Assembly: GCA_013368315.1 (NCBI GenBank)
Contig: JAACJM010000035.1
Span: forward strand, 310,001-374,000
Length of the DNA stretch: 64,000 nucleotides
Direction: 5' to 3'
Origin: Tetrapyrgos nigripes
Lineage: Eukaryota > Basidiomycota > Agaricomycetes > Agaricales > Campanellaceae
The notes under the pieces are model-generated. The model was not told where the DNA came from. It did no database searches and worked only from the letters and a program-made list of their open reading frames with translations. Shown one piece after another: positions 30,480 through 41,800 of the stretch (position 1 is its first letter; each line of letters starts with the position of its first letter). The position numbers were made by a program, and so were the translations under genes.

Positions 30480-31320
30480 GGTTATGGGCCCTGCCCTAGC
30501 CTAATTATATCTCATTGTCTAGCTCTTGATGTTGTATGACTAGTAGCTCACAACACTACAGTTCAAGGCATGAATTGCCAGCACCCAGGGTCGACAACCC
30601 CAAACAGACAATCAGATCAATCAGTCCATCTTGAAACCAGTCTAGGAGAGGCAGTCCCAGACCACAGCAGTACATCCCACCAGCACCAGATCTCCATTGT
30701 GCATATAAGGCACATGTATATGATTTTGACAACTACATTGATTGTTTTTGGGACATAGAACACAGAGAATTTTATTGGTGCAACAAAACAGCACATCCCT
30801 GTCCAAATTGTCATAATTCCATCCCATTACCACCAGAAGCAAACCCAGACAGATACAAAGCAGTAGATTGAGAGATAGAGATAGAAGAAGAGAAACGAGT
30901 AGGCTGACTAGGCTCTACACTGCATAGTAGTAGTATGGAGCGGAGACAAAGTGAACAAACTAAAGGATTAGCTAGAATGTCTAGTGGTTTATATAGATGA
31001 GCAATGAATAAGTGATAGGAAAAAGATAGAGCAGAAAGTGGAGAAATATAGGAGAAAGATAGGAACGATAGAATGGAAGATTAATTGATAGTTATTATAG
31101 AGTTTGACAACTTTTATAAGGTTTAAAAGGTTTATTGAGGAAATGCAATAGATGAATGATCAGAAAATGGGTTCAATAATGAAGTAGAAGAAGAAGGGGG
31201 ACAAAGAACTGTAGCAGTTTGTGACAACAAGAACCACTTATCAACAGTCATCGAGAACACACAGCACCACCGCCACTGAATCCACTAGTATATCCACCTC
31301 CAGGACAGCCAAGGGAAGCT
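30480..31320 (+). other. Copia2-B leader
   Basis: Primer-binding site GGTTATGGGCCC at 30480-30491, then a leader of about 830 bp. It is nearly identical to 62631-63556, except that copia2-C has about 78 additional bases after GCAAACCCA (near 62998-63078). Short ORFs (30570-30758) look incidental. Confidence 0.6.
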
Positions 31321-32407
31321 GTGCCACAGCCCTCCATATCATCAGAACCACAGCCATCATCATCATCAGTTCCAGAGACCCCAGAACAGCCACTGAAAGG
31401 AGACCCAATGCCATCTCCATTGAATCCTCCATCATGTCATTCACCAGATCCCGAACCAAATCCAAAACCACATTCTAATCCACCTGACTCACCATCTCCA
31501 TCATCCAATCCTGATCCCAATCCATCTGAACCAGACGATGACATGTCCAAGGCAACCAAAGCATTCAATAAAGTTATGAAACTTGAGAAGGACGGATCTA
31601 ATTGGAGTACATGGGTAACAAGAGTGCAGAGAGCAGCAGGATCTATTGGATATAATAAGTATCTAACTACAGCACCCACATCAGCAGCAGAAGAACAACA
31701 GCAGGATAAAGACCTGTTGAATGGCATTATCGGCACACTATGACACTATTTTTTGGCGTTACAAGAACAAGCCAACATTGAAGGAATTGTGAGATGCATT
31801 GAAACAGGATTATGATGCAAAGGACCCCCTTACCAAAGCCAGCTTGGAAAAGCGACTCTTCTCCCTCACATGTACCAATCCAGCTAAGGCTGGTAAACAC
31901 CTTGACAATCTCATTGCTATTATGGACGAACTTGCTGAACATGGAGTTTCTATCCCTGACTCCCAATTCAAATTGGCCATCATCTCTTCTACTCCTGATG
32001 TGTATCAAGCCACCATCAAAGCCCTCATCACTGTTTACAGAGAAGAACCAAACAAGTTGACACCAGAAATGTTGATCACAGCTGTTCACACAGAAGCTTC
32101 TAGCTCCAACAAATCACAAGAATCTGCGAACTACTGCAATGACAACTTCTGAGGCAGGGGTGTGGCAGATTTAGGGGAAGAGAAGGTAGAGGTAGAGGAA
32201 ATAGCAGAGGAGGGCGATGAGGATCATCATTCAGAGGTCAGGGAAATTTCAGAGGAAGAGGCCAAGGTGGAGCAGGAGGAAATTGGCAAGGCAACAATCA
32301 AACAAGGGAAGAACCAAGCTGTTATAATTGTGGAGGACTTGGTCATTTCTCCAAAAAATTGTCCATCTAAGCACATGCAGCACACTAACATCACCAGAGA
32401 ACACTGA
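31321..32407 (+). pseudogene. Copia2-B gag (frameshifted)
   Basis: 31321-31743 encodes a Pro/Ser-rich leader and MSKATKAFNKVMKLEKDGSN, the start of a copia Gag, ending at a TGA at 31741. The reading continues in the next frame as LKQDYDAKDPLTKASLEKRL, AKAGKHLDNLIAIMDELAEHG and IISSTPDVYQATIKAL (UBN2-type Gag) to 32152. After another stop there is an Arg/Gly-rich region and a zinc knuckle CYNCGGLGHFSK, whose last cysteine is reached only if one A is removed from the A6 run near 32353. At least three lesions, so inactive. The same first stop is present in copia2-C. Confidence 0.82.
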
Positions 32408-32533
32408 GATGATAGCAATTACTGAGAAGACAGAAAGAATGGGGAGAATGGACAACAAAGGAATGGAAAAGGAAGGGATACAGCAAGCAGTGCCAGAGAA
32501 AAGAATGAAGAAGATAGTGATGAAGGAAGCTGG

Positions 32534-32859
32534 ATGGCCATTAAAATTCTGGAGATCGAAGATTCCATTGATCACCCCACTACTGACTGCTCCAACATAG
32601 CTGAAGAAGCAGCTTTCAAAGCATCAGAACATACTCCACTGATTCTATTTGACTCCAGATGCTCATCCCACATGTCTCCAAATTGTGAAATTACCAGACT
32701 ATTCCCACTTGTCAAATCCAAGCCGCTAACTCCAATACATTCACATCCCAAGGGAAAGGCACCCTACACACCGAGACAGTCAATACAAAGGAGAAACCCC
32801 ACTTACCTCTTCATGGCACTCTCTACTGTCCAGACATGCCCAACACGCTAGTATCCTTG
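32534..32859 (+). pseudogene. Copia2-B protease fragment
   Basis: LILFDSRCSSHMSPN at about 32640-32685 is a copia aspartic protease with the usual DSG changed to DSR, so catalysis would fail. The downstream YCPDMPNTLVSL block, in another frame, precedes the pre-integrase region. Broken off at 32859 by an insertion. Confidence 0.7.
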
Positions 32860-33364
32860 TATCACAAATCTTATACTCACGTAATTCTCTGGTCTCTTGA
32901 AAGGAAGAAGAGATGAGGGGAAGTAGAGATAGGACTTAGGTTGATGAAGAAGAGATGCTTGTAGACACAAAAAGATGTTGTTAAGTCTGAGTCCTACTGG
33001 CTCAGACACTACAGCTTATATACATGTACACTAAGACCCCAGTCACTATCTAAGACCCCTGGTACTTAGCTGACTGAGGTGCTGACTGAGGTGCTGACTG
33101 ATACAACTAATACAGTTTACATGGATAAAAGGATAAACTACATAACAATGATGACACAGTAATACATTAGATGGGTAAAAGGATAAATGACTCATTACTA
33201 ATGATCAATAGATCATTTAAGGAAGGAGTCTAGACAATGGGTCTGGAAACTATGATCTAGATCAATCTATATGGAGCTAGCCATGTGATAAGCTCTAAAG
33301 CGGTCATATGATAACCACATGTCACAGAGAATAGATCACAATATGTGAATAGGGGTAAAGACTG
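32860..33364. mobile_element. Unclassified insertion of about 505 bp in copia2-B
   Basis: The copia2 pol codons for LVSL end at 32859 and the codons for GKLDDTGY resume at 33365 in line with related copia proteins. The sequence between has no similarity to pol, no clear TG..CA ends and no convincing target duplication. It contains short direct repeats (GCTGACTGAGGT twice near 33072). The borders are inferred from the protein break only. Confidence 0.45.
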
Positions 33365-33970
33365 GGTAAATTGGATGATACAGGATACATCATTCATATC
33401 GAAGGAGGAATTATGGTTATCTCAAAACAAGGTCACAGCATCACTCACATTCCAAAAATTATTGAGCATGAAAATGCTTACTCTGTCACCATCCGCACCC
33501 TATCCTTATATGACACCAGAGTTATCAATACATTGAAACCTTATTTGCAAACAATGCAGTTAAAGGAGTATGTCTTGATCTGAACAGAATGGAGCAGATT
33601 GAATGCATTGTATGCATGTGTGCCAAAGGAGCTCATCTTGCTATTCCAAAATTACGTCTTACTCCACACACTGAGAACTCTGGAGACAGGATGCACATGG
33701 ACATTTAGGGACCAGCATCAGTCAGGGCTATCAATCATCAGGAGTATTCACTCATGCTTATTGCTCTAAAGACAAATCATTCACCAAATACGTCATCTTC
33801 CAGACCGCCCTCGAAACTCAATTCAACATTACCCTCAAAATTCTTCAGTCGGATCTAGGAGGAGAATTTACAAAGTATTTGGAAGGAAAGGGAATGGAGA
33901 GGAAACTCACAGTTCATGATACACCAGAGCAGAACAGTATTGTGGAAAGAAGTCATTGTATGCTAATAGG
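33365..33970 (+). pseudogene. Copia2-B pre-integrase and integrase fragment
   Basis: Copia blocks over several frames: KLDDTGYIIHIEGGIMVI, then a zinc-site zone around 33580-33650, then HMDI*GPASVRAI (stop at 33706), then ILQSDLGGEFTKYLEGKG and TPEQNSIVERSH, which hold the second Asp and the Glu of the integrase triad. Multiple stops and shifts. It ends at 33970 where unrelated sequence starts, so RT and RNase H are gone from this copy. Confidence 0.78.
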
Positions 33971-36062
33971 TGTCTTTGTGTAAGTGTAGAAGAAACACAA
34001 ACTTAAAGACTTCTATACAAATTGTAAAGTGCGAGTGTTCCGAGTAGTCAGAATACTCAACAGTTCACTTGTACTACAAGGACTTTTGGGGTTTTTAGTA
34101 AGGTTTTTGCATGAGTGCACACAAGTTAAACACACACAAAGACTATAACAAGTCCACAAAGGTATAAACCAACAGTTTCAATTTCACAATTTGTAGGCCC
34201 AAATGCCTTATAACCAATTTCACAAGTCCGAGGACACACACAAAAGGTAACACACAAAACCAACAAATTTGATTCAACACTATTGATTCTAACACACTAT
34301 GTTTATACTCGATGTGAGTGAGGTATATTTGGTAGAAGCGTAGTCCGTGTTTCGCAGTGAGATGACCGATACTCTACAGTACATGGCTTGAGTAACTATG
34401 AGAAATACCTAGTCCTTTTATACTACTCCCAGCTACTACTATACAGTTCTACATTTCTTTTTAATGTCCGCTAAAAGGTACCTAAGAAAAACAGAAATAT
34501 TAGTCTAATCGCCAGTCCATGTTTGTCTGTACTACTAGATTAAGTAGGTACTTTCTAATTAGGGTATCTATGAAATGTAGAATATTATCTAAACTAATAG
34601 GGCTTTCTATGTTCCCTTCACTTCATCCTCTTGACAAGAGTACCTTCCTGGAACTGGCGGCCGTAGTCATTCTGACTCACATAGCTCCACCATCCATGCT
34701 GGGCTCCACTTGTATGACTCACATTCCTTTACTGCCAATCAGTCGTTATAGGTTTGCGTAGTCCTTGCTTATTCCTCTTTTTATGTTTTCTGGTGCTACT
34801 ATAGGCTTGGTGTTTATAGACCTCGTTGCTAGTATACTGCCAGTTAGTTCTTATAGATAAGTCCTGCTCTCTATAAGGTCCTACATATCTTTTGTAGCTG
34901 TGCTTGTACCAACGAGAACACCTCCGTCATCAGGCACACATCTTGCCGATCTTACTGCTGCATTCGGAAATAGCTTTACCCTTTTGGGGGCTCTCTCATT
35001 ATGACTCCTTCCTTAGTTTGCGTACTGGCGGTAATGAACTACGGGCTTTATTCCTTCACTGCTAGTTCATCCCTTTAGTGCATTGTGAAAGCTGAGCTTT
35101 CTAGGAACTCATACATATATACTTTGTCCTACTTTTCTATCCTTACTGCCTTTAAAAAGACTATTCCTTCTATTTTGCTTACAAGTGAGGTATCACTTGT
35201 TATACCGCTAGTTCGGACATAGTCGGTTACTAGGGCTTTCCTCTGATTTCTCTGATTATGGCGCCATTTCTAAACCAGTGATCATTTAGTGCTAGAGTCT
35301 GGGTCGTATAGCCTATGTGTTCCTTGCCCGTGAATAGGGGCTTCACTTTCCCTTGAATCGCACTGGCGGTACTAAGCGCATTATAGTAGGAATGGTTACA
35401 AAGTCCTTATAGAACTTTGTATAGTATATGGTGGATCTGCTACTATAACTGAAGCACTGTACACATCAACCATAGTACTTAGAATAAGCATATCCTATTC
35501 ATAAGTACTTAGTTTTATTGTACTGGCGCATACACTTATTCCACTAACGCTTTAACTAGCAGTTCGGGACTCACTCTAGTTGTTTTATATACCAATTGAA
35601 GTGGTGAATCAGCTTTCTAACTGCCAATTAGTGTTTCTATATGCAACTTTTGTACGGTGTATCAACACTTTTCAACACTGTCCAAGCTATGCTCATCTCA
35701 TCAGGATTACCCAAATGGTTATGGGGCATGGCAATGCTTTATGCAACCTACACTGCCCAAGCCCTTTTCTTTCTACTGTAAAAACCTTGAAGATGAAGAT
35801 TGTGTGTCTGATTTGAAAAGAGAAGTTCATTTTCTGTGCAAAAGGTTAAGCTTTTCCTCCATAAAAGATTACCATTATTGGTTGAAAATGAATAGAGTAT
35901 TTACACAAAAAAGCAAAGAAACACTTTGTCTTTTCTATATCTGAAAGAATACTTTATTTTTCCAATAAACAACGCCTTTTTGGGGTAACAAAGACAAAGA
36001 GATTTAAATTCTGTTTTGCATAATAAACTTTTTCTTTTTCATTCCGAAAACAAACGCCCAAT
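33971..36062 (+). repeat. Possible large LTR or other non-coding repeat
   Basis: Abrupt change from copia pol to AT-rich, non-coding sequence. It starts TGTCTTTGTG and could end ...AACGCCCA at 36061, followed by ATTGGCGCCTG, which resembles a primer-binding site of gypsy-type elements. No second LTR and no gag-pol are visible in the window, so this is tentative. A word like ACTGGCGGTA recurs near 34655, 35023, 35370 and 35521, with related forms between them. Confidence 0.3.
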
Positions 36063-37421
36063 TGGCGCCTGAATGGTGGGTGTTGAGTGCCCACTGGTGT
36101 ATGATTATTGCACGACAATGAGTGACAAACACCTAATCATTGTACACTTGTCATTGATGATCGTGCATGGTCATATGAAGATGTTAGATTATTTCCTGAA
36201 GTGGCATTCGAAACACTATATTCACTCAGATCAAGCTTAAGCTTGACACAACATTGGAGGGTACACACATCTATACATACATTATCAAATCTCGTTCAGC
36301 TAATCCCTGAGTGGTGTACATCTATATGTTTCAATAGCTATATTCCCTTACTTCCAAAGGGCCTTGTATCTTGCCTGCCATGCAAAGCAGTGGTACCTTT
36401 CCTCAGTTGGAGGGTACATCCATCTATCTATACATACATTACAACAGCCATAAAGGCATACATCTCCCAACTTTCCCACTATGTAGCTTTAGGTTGTAGA
36501 TTATCCAATAATAATACACTACTATGTAATGGTCATTAAACATGTGAAATGTCGACGGCGAGACTGTAGTTGGCCAGAGCTAAGAATGGTAGTAATCAGC
36601 CAGAACTAATCTCTGCCGAATTGGCTAGTCAATGAGGAGGAGTCCAGAAGCTAAGGGTGGCTTTGGCGAGAGTGAGTGACACTACTCACCCACTAACCCT
36701 GAGCCTACAAGACCAGAGATCTGAGCTGCTGCTGGATCAACCTACATGCCTATGCAGCAACTGAGGTGACAGAACGATGATGAATGACAATAATAGAATG
36801 AGAATCCCTCTAAGGGATACGAGACAACCGTCTGACTGGATTTGTGGTACACCAGTATAGTGTACAACCAATTGCAAGCTTCGCAAACACAGGACAAGCG
36901 CAAGAAGAACAAGGATGAACAAATTTATGGAATGGAAATAAGATAGGGTGGGGGCGCACATAGGTATAATTGAAAAACCCTCTGAGAGTTTCTGGGCTTA
37001 GGCAGTAATATGTTTGTATGAACCGGATATGGAAAAATGAGGGAACAAGAGTCACGAGGGTGTAGCCAACAGTGGCTGAGCTGAAGGATTCTGACTTACC
37101 CCCATCTAAGGCAAGCTTTTCCACAAGTGAGCGTATACTTGTCAGAGTCAGCAGAGCTAGGCATTATAACCCAATTGGGAAATGTGAATGGGCAGGATCT
37201 GTAGAATATTCCCATCAAGGATTAACCTTTATGGGCACCTAACTCCCGAAAAGGTTGCTTCTGTTATTGTGATAGGAAAAGGAAGACTTTCTGTTCGATC
37301 GAAATCCTTTCAGGGTTTTGTTTTGAACTTTTGAGCCCTTGAATTTCAACCCATTCTTTCCCAACAATGACGACGACCTCTCGTTGAACCAATTACTTCC
37401 CCATATCCCTCGCCTCTAACC
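36063..37421. other. Non-coding stretch with an R1-like end
   Basis: No gene recognised. At 36361-36407 there is a diverged R1 hairpin end (TGCCATGCAAAGCAGTGGTA, then CCTTTCCTCAG) without a matching second end nearby. A direct repeat of about 35 bp (TTGGAGGGTACA..CATACATTA) occurs at 36253-36288 and 36407-36444, one copy on either side of this end. Confidence 0.45.
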
Positions 37422-38260
37422 ATGTCCACCTGCCCTGTGTTCGTCTCTTCCTTCTCGTCCTTCATTGAGGAACTTCAACATAGAACCATTCCCACTGGTC
37501 TTGCTCCTCCAGACTCTGCGATCTTGTCAGCTTCTGCCCCAATGCCTGTGACTCAACAAGCAACGTATGAATGGGATTGTTTCCTGAGATGTAACTTCCG
37601 ATTTCGCATTCGCGGCGCAGAGAAATGGTCTGCCAAATTCCTGGATGAAGAAGTATTTCCGGTTTCTGAAGAAGCGAGGAAGAAGGTGGGCGCCCTTGTC
37701 TTTTTGAAGGGTAGCCATGCAGATGAGATGACTATTATTGATGCCACCTTTGATTTTCTTCTTTACATGGTGAGTCTTCTCAAAGGATTTTCAATTTGAG
37801 TGAATGGCCTAATGTGGATCTTTCCTAACAGCACTTTCTTTTCGAGTTCTTACTTGGCTTGGTGGACAAACATCCCAGTACCATCCAAATTATTGCCTCA
37901 CCTAGCTTCTATCGCTTGATCCAGGTGGCTAACCACTACATCAGTTATATCAATGATGATGTTGATCTTCTTCTCCAATGGAAGGACCTGAAGGGTACCG
38001 ACTACTGCAGCATTGACAACATCGTCCAGGTCATCGAACTCACTGAAGGCTGGATGAACTTGTGGTCTTATCCGTCTGGTGAAACCGAATACTTCAATCC
38101 CGACTTGGTGGCTGAGGACTATTTCAGATTAATGGATGTGGATGCCAATGAGGACAACACCCCCCCTGCTCCTGTTACTCCCCCTCCTCATTGTTCACCA
38201 TCTCCTCCTGCGGTGACTACCCACCTCTTTTGTCTAGATCAGCAACTTGCCCTCCTTTGA
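37422..38260 (+). CDS. Hypothetical protein, 258 aa, two exons
   Basis: Exon 1 37422-37769 and exon 2 37832-38260, joined across a 62-bp intron with GTGAGT donor, a CTAAT branch-like word and AACAG acceptor; the splice keeps one frame. The product has NFRFRIRGAEKWSAKFLDE, VFPVSEEARKKVGALVFLKG, DATFDFLLYM, then after the junction HFLFEFLLGLVDKHPSTIQII and VQVIELTEGWMNLWSYPSG, ending in a Pro-rich tail. No domain recognised; no signal peptide or membrane segment apparent. The consistent intron and codon pattern support a real gene, perhaps carried by a mobile element, since it sits in the island that replaces copia2 pol. Start is the first ATG of the open frame; function unknown. Confidence 0.6.
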
Positions 38261-38806
38261 CCACCCTGTAATATCTATGCTTCCATACATCTTTCTGACC
38301 GCATCTGATTCTTTCCTGAACTTTTCTTTCTTTTATTTCGAACTTCATTCCCTTTCATCCCGAACACTTTCCAATCATTCATTTCCAATTTCATATCCAA
38401 GCTCCACTATTAATCTCCACAAACAGATCCCATCCGGGAACCTGTGATTCATTTCGGATAACTACCAGACAGCTTGTATCTAATCTCCAAACTTACTCCA
38501 CTTCATCTCCAATCCGTTCCACTTGGTTTCCACTTTGTTCCGCAGTACTCCATCCATCTCCAATAGCACCATGTGCTTTTCCTTTATTTCCGAACCATCC
38601 CTATCTTACTCCTCTTCATTCCGATAGTTTCCAAAGTAGTACTTAAGCTAGCAACTTTGTAGTAGATAGCTTAAGTCTAAAATCGAATTAGCTGGTCTCC
38701 TAACTTCATCCGACTTCAGACAACATAGTACCGTCTTAACGGATTCCATTCCGTGTCTTCCTTACACTTCGATCTCAGAGACTACTGGTTCCGCCCAGAT
38801 TTGTCT
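38261..38806. other. Non-coding, nothing recognised
   Basis: Pyrimidine-rich sequence with frequent TTCC and CATCTCC words. No ORF, RNA gene or repeat that I can support. Confidence 0.5.
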
Positions 38807-39310
38807 TTATCCTTTTCCAAAAACCCCAATAAGACTTCCGCTCGGGTCCGACGTGTTTCCTAACGCTAGGATCTGCCCGGACTTAACATACCCCCAGACT
38901 TTCTTCCACGCAAACCAACTCCCCGTTTCACTTCTACTCGTACGCCATCTCTGTCTCAGCTCTTCAATGACAATCTCAACATTGTCTTGATAGGATCGCC
39001 TCTCTGGTACCTCAAGATCGTGACGAAGAGGTAGAATCCAAAGATGATCTGCCTCTTGCCAAATGTCTTCGCAAACGCTGTCACTCCCAACCATCCCAGC
39101 CTTCTTGAAAGGCTCCCAAAACCGCTCCCGATGTTTCTCCACAAGCGTTGTTGTTGTTGTTGTCATTGTCTCATAAATGTGCATCCAGTGCTCAACACTG
39201 TTGTCTTCGAAAAGAGAAGGAACGTGAGGAAGAGTCGTCATACGGGAAGAAGGAGAAAGGAAAGGGAAAGGGAAAAGTGTGTCACCGAAAATCCCTTTGC
39301 CAACAACCAA
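38807..39310 (-). CDS. Possible small gene, 167 aa, unknown
   Basis: Open frame starting MVVGKGIFGDTLFPF with a central part HWMHIYETMTTTTTTLVEKH, RERFWEPFKKAGMVGSDSV and DIWQEADHLWILPLRHDLEV, ending at TGA 38807. The composition is protein-like (charged and aromatic residues alternating), and a TTG/CAA trinucleotide run gives the Thr tract. No family recognised. An overlapping plus-strand frame (39044-39352) could instead be a 5' exon of the next gene, so only one of the two is likely to be real. Confidence 0.35.
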   Translation of the reverse strand: MVVGKGIFGDTLFPFPFLSPSSRMTTLPHVPSLFEDNSVEHWMHIYETMTTTTTTLVEKHRERFWEPFKKAGMVGSDSVCEDIWQEADHLWILPLRHDLEVPERRSYQDNVEIVIEELRQRWRTSRSETGSWFAWKKVWGYVKSGQILALGNTSDPSGSLIGVFGKG

Positions 39311-39415
39311 AACATTGAGTCCCCCTCGACAGCTGACAGGGCGCTAAGGTGATATCCCCTTTCACCAAGTATTTCTTTTTCTGATATTTTATTTATCATT
39401 CATCTCCCTAGCGTC

Positions 39416-39793
39416 TTGAACTGTGAAAGACATATACAGAATTCTGGGTATGTCGTTTGTCCACTCCATGATTATCGGTTGACCACCTTGATGCCTCACC
39501 TCAGCCCTTCTGATGTGGCTAAAAACATTGGAAATTTCTGTATTAACACTGCACCTGGGATTATTTACAATATCCCAAGGTTTCCTTGTGAATGGTGTGT
39601 GAGGCATGGGCTACCCTGCGTCTTTAAAAAGACTGTGAGCCAGTCTTGGCAGCAGTTCCAAATATCTTGTCTAGCATGTCGGTGGAAGGTGGGAATGAAT
39701 TGTTCCTTGAAGGACTTGAGGGACCCATCATTCCATCCCTATGAGTTCACAGGCAATACGTTTGCACTGTTCCATCATGGGCACATGGTGTAA
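39416..39793 (+). CDS. Small Cys-rich protein with Zn2Cys6-like spacing (possible terminal exon)
   Basis: 126 codons. CEWCVRHGLPC gives C-X2-C-X6-C, and after 16 residues CLACRWKVGMNC gives C-X2-C-X7-C. This is close to the fungal Zn(II)2Cys6 binuclear cluster but with a longer central loop. The rest (MPHLSPSDVAKNIGNFCIN, DPSFHPYEF) is not recognised. Bases 39403-39411 look like an intron end (CTCCCTAG), so the gene may begin upstream, with an exon ending near 39349 (CTAAG followed by GTGATA). Whether it binds DNA is unknown; Cys-rich proteins of this spacing are also carried by fungal mobile elements. Confidence 0.5.
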   Translation: MNCERHIQNSGYVVCPLHDYRLTTLMPHLSPSDVAKNIGNFCINTAPGIIYNIPRFPCEWCVRHGLPCVFKKTVSQSWQQFQISCLACRWKVGMNCSLKDLRDPSFHPYEFTGNTFALFHHGHMV

Positions 39794-40511
39794 GCTCCAA
39801 ATTTCCTCTGAAGGATTTTGATACTAATTAAACTTTCCAGTGGCTCCAAAAGACTTCACTAAGCATAAGTTTACTGGCAACTGGGACTTCCTCATCTAGG
39901 CATCATCGATGCCCTGAGTTTGATGTCTTCGTTATCGTCGACTTGTTGATTATGGCATATCTTGGTCACACAAATGGACTTGTAGCATCATTTTCTTGGA
40001 CACTCGTCTCTCGTCGTCTCCCTACAGACTTTAATCAATTTTATGTATTTTTTTTTCTGTTGTATTTTTTGTCTCGAATCTTCATGTAAAACTAAGTGTT
40101 GAATGTCGAAATTTGCAAAAGCCAAAAAGAGTCAATGACAAATAAGATGAAAGAGTTTGAGATGACAGGAAAATGATATCCGAGATCTTGAATCCAAGTT
40201 GGTACATCCGTCTTGGCCCTCTGTTTGACCAGGAATGAGACAGAGAACCTGCTGTAGGTTATCCGCGTCGAGATCTGTAAACAAAACGAAATAGGAAATG
40301 TGATTGACTCAGCCCAAAGCGTGTAAGGTGGTCAAAATCCCTTCAAAGGCTTTCCAAATCCAGCTTTCCCAATCACCTCTTCCAAATATGATATGTAGCC
40401 TTGATATTGCGGCCTTGTATTCATAGTCAACCCACCAGAGAAAAGGGGTACATGACTTCTGCATGTCAAATGTTGAGTCGTCTGTCCAATACGAAATATC
40501 CAAGCCCTAGC
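39794..40511. other. Non-coding, nothing certain
   Basis: AT-rich. A minus-strand frame at 40309-40503 (64 codons) is too short to call. It ends abruptly at the LTR fragment. Confidence 0.4.
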
Positions 40512-40560
40512 TGTCACCTCACTTGTTTAACAAGTGTCCTCATATTCATTTATTCTCATA
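40512..40560 (+). repeat. Copia2-B 3' LTR remnant
   Basis: The last 49 bp of the copia2 LTR (TGTCACCTCACTTGTTTAAC ... TTCTCATA), followed by TTCAGGATGG, the same host junction as at 10486. It shows that K4 was originally preceded by a whole copia2, as K1 is, and that the island 33971-40511 replaced most of it. Confidence 0.8.
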
Positions 40561-41800
40561 TTCAGGATGGTGTTGTGTATTTCAAGATGTCATTGCAGAT
40601 GTCATGAGGCTGGGACAAGGATGCGGGAAATTGGTTAGGAAAGAGGTGTTGCTGGTACTATTAGTGACTGTGGTGGTGCTAGCTATGGAATATGGCGGAG
40701 GAAGTAATTCTTCATTTAATCTACAGTTACAACATGGTGGTATACGTATGGCTAGGAACTGGATTCCAACCAACGAAACCAAGGCAACCTAAAAAAATAT
40801 CTTGTTGAGGATCATGCCTAGGGACCACATGTCTGCTGCTTTTGTTAGGGGGGCAAATTTGGGGGGCATGGAGACACTGCCGTTGACATTGGGGATGTGA
40901 GGGTGAGTAGTGGACCCAAACCTGGGTTGGGAGTATATGTATGATGAGACGGATTCAGGGAGCTTCAAAGTCAAAGACAGAGACAAGAGGAGGGAGGGAT
41001 GCATGTCAGGAAACAGACAAAAACTCGAAAAGTAAATAAAAATCTCAACCAAAAGAAGAAACAAAACAAAAGGGAAAGAAAACCGCTATCAAAATAGAAA
41101 TAGAAATAGAAATAAAAAAGACACGAGGTGAAAGGCAAAAACGAAAATGACAAAAACTCGCAGACTCGCAGAACGGGCAACGAGTGCCACAAAACAGCTC
41201 GTGAAGTTGTACAACTCTTCAAATCATAACCCCACATGTCATCAACTCACCAGTATACTCCAATGTCCCTGTATTCACTGTTCTCCCTTCCCTTTACCCT
41301 TGCCTTTATTACTATATGTACTACCCACAACCTCCTCCCTAGGTTTTCCAAAATTCGAAAGTATCGCTCTGGGTGCGAGTCCTCACTCAAGTCTCCATGC
41401 ATCTTCACTGTTGTCTTCATACCCATCTTCATACCCATCCCAGTCGTCCTTGTAACCATCCCCTTGTCCTTCCCAACTATCCCACTCAACTCCTGTCTTA
41501 AACTCAGCCTCGCACTGGCGTTTGGCGTTGAGCAAATGAAAACGTTCAAGACCGAGATGACATTCCTGGTGGTAAACCCCCTCCCCATATCCGTAACCGT
41601 ACCTGTGGTCAAACCTCGACAAAACATTCCCAGGTTTCCCCTACCCAATTTCTTCTCTACCCGAAAAAACACGTCAAAGTAGCCTTCTGCCATGGAGTTA
41701 GGGAGAAAGACGGTTGGGTCGGGATTCATCGTTTTCGTCATGAGGTGTGAGGGGAAGGTGGCGTTGTACAAGACGACTTGGTTGTTGAGTGTTTTCTGCT
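40561..41800 (-). pseudogene. K4: L-type IKS1-like kinase pseudogene with internal deletion
   Basis: Closest to K1 (same shortened exon 1, same 3' end). An internal deletion of about 1.2 kb joins the codons for FFRVEKKLGRG to sequence after the catalytic loop (near 41637, CCAGGTTTCCCCTACCC), removing the rest of exon 1, exon 2, the catalytic loop and most of exon 3. Remaining words are VVLYNA, MAEGYFDVFFRVEKKLG, LGLERFHLLNAKRQ, NFG in place of DFG (41347-41355) and ADMWSLGMILNKIFF. It cannot be a kinase. Confidence 0.82.

Noticed and set aside
33345..33536. Small ORF at the end of the 505-bp insertion
   Set aside because: Mixture of insertion sequence and out-of-frame copia pre-integrase codons.
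36201..36539. 112-codon ORF starting MAFETLYSL
   Set aside because: Overlaps the R1-like end and the direct repeats and has no protein-like conservation.
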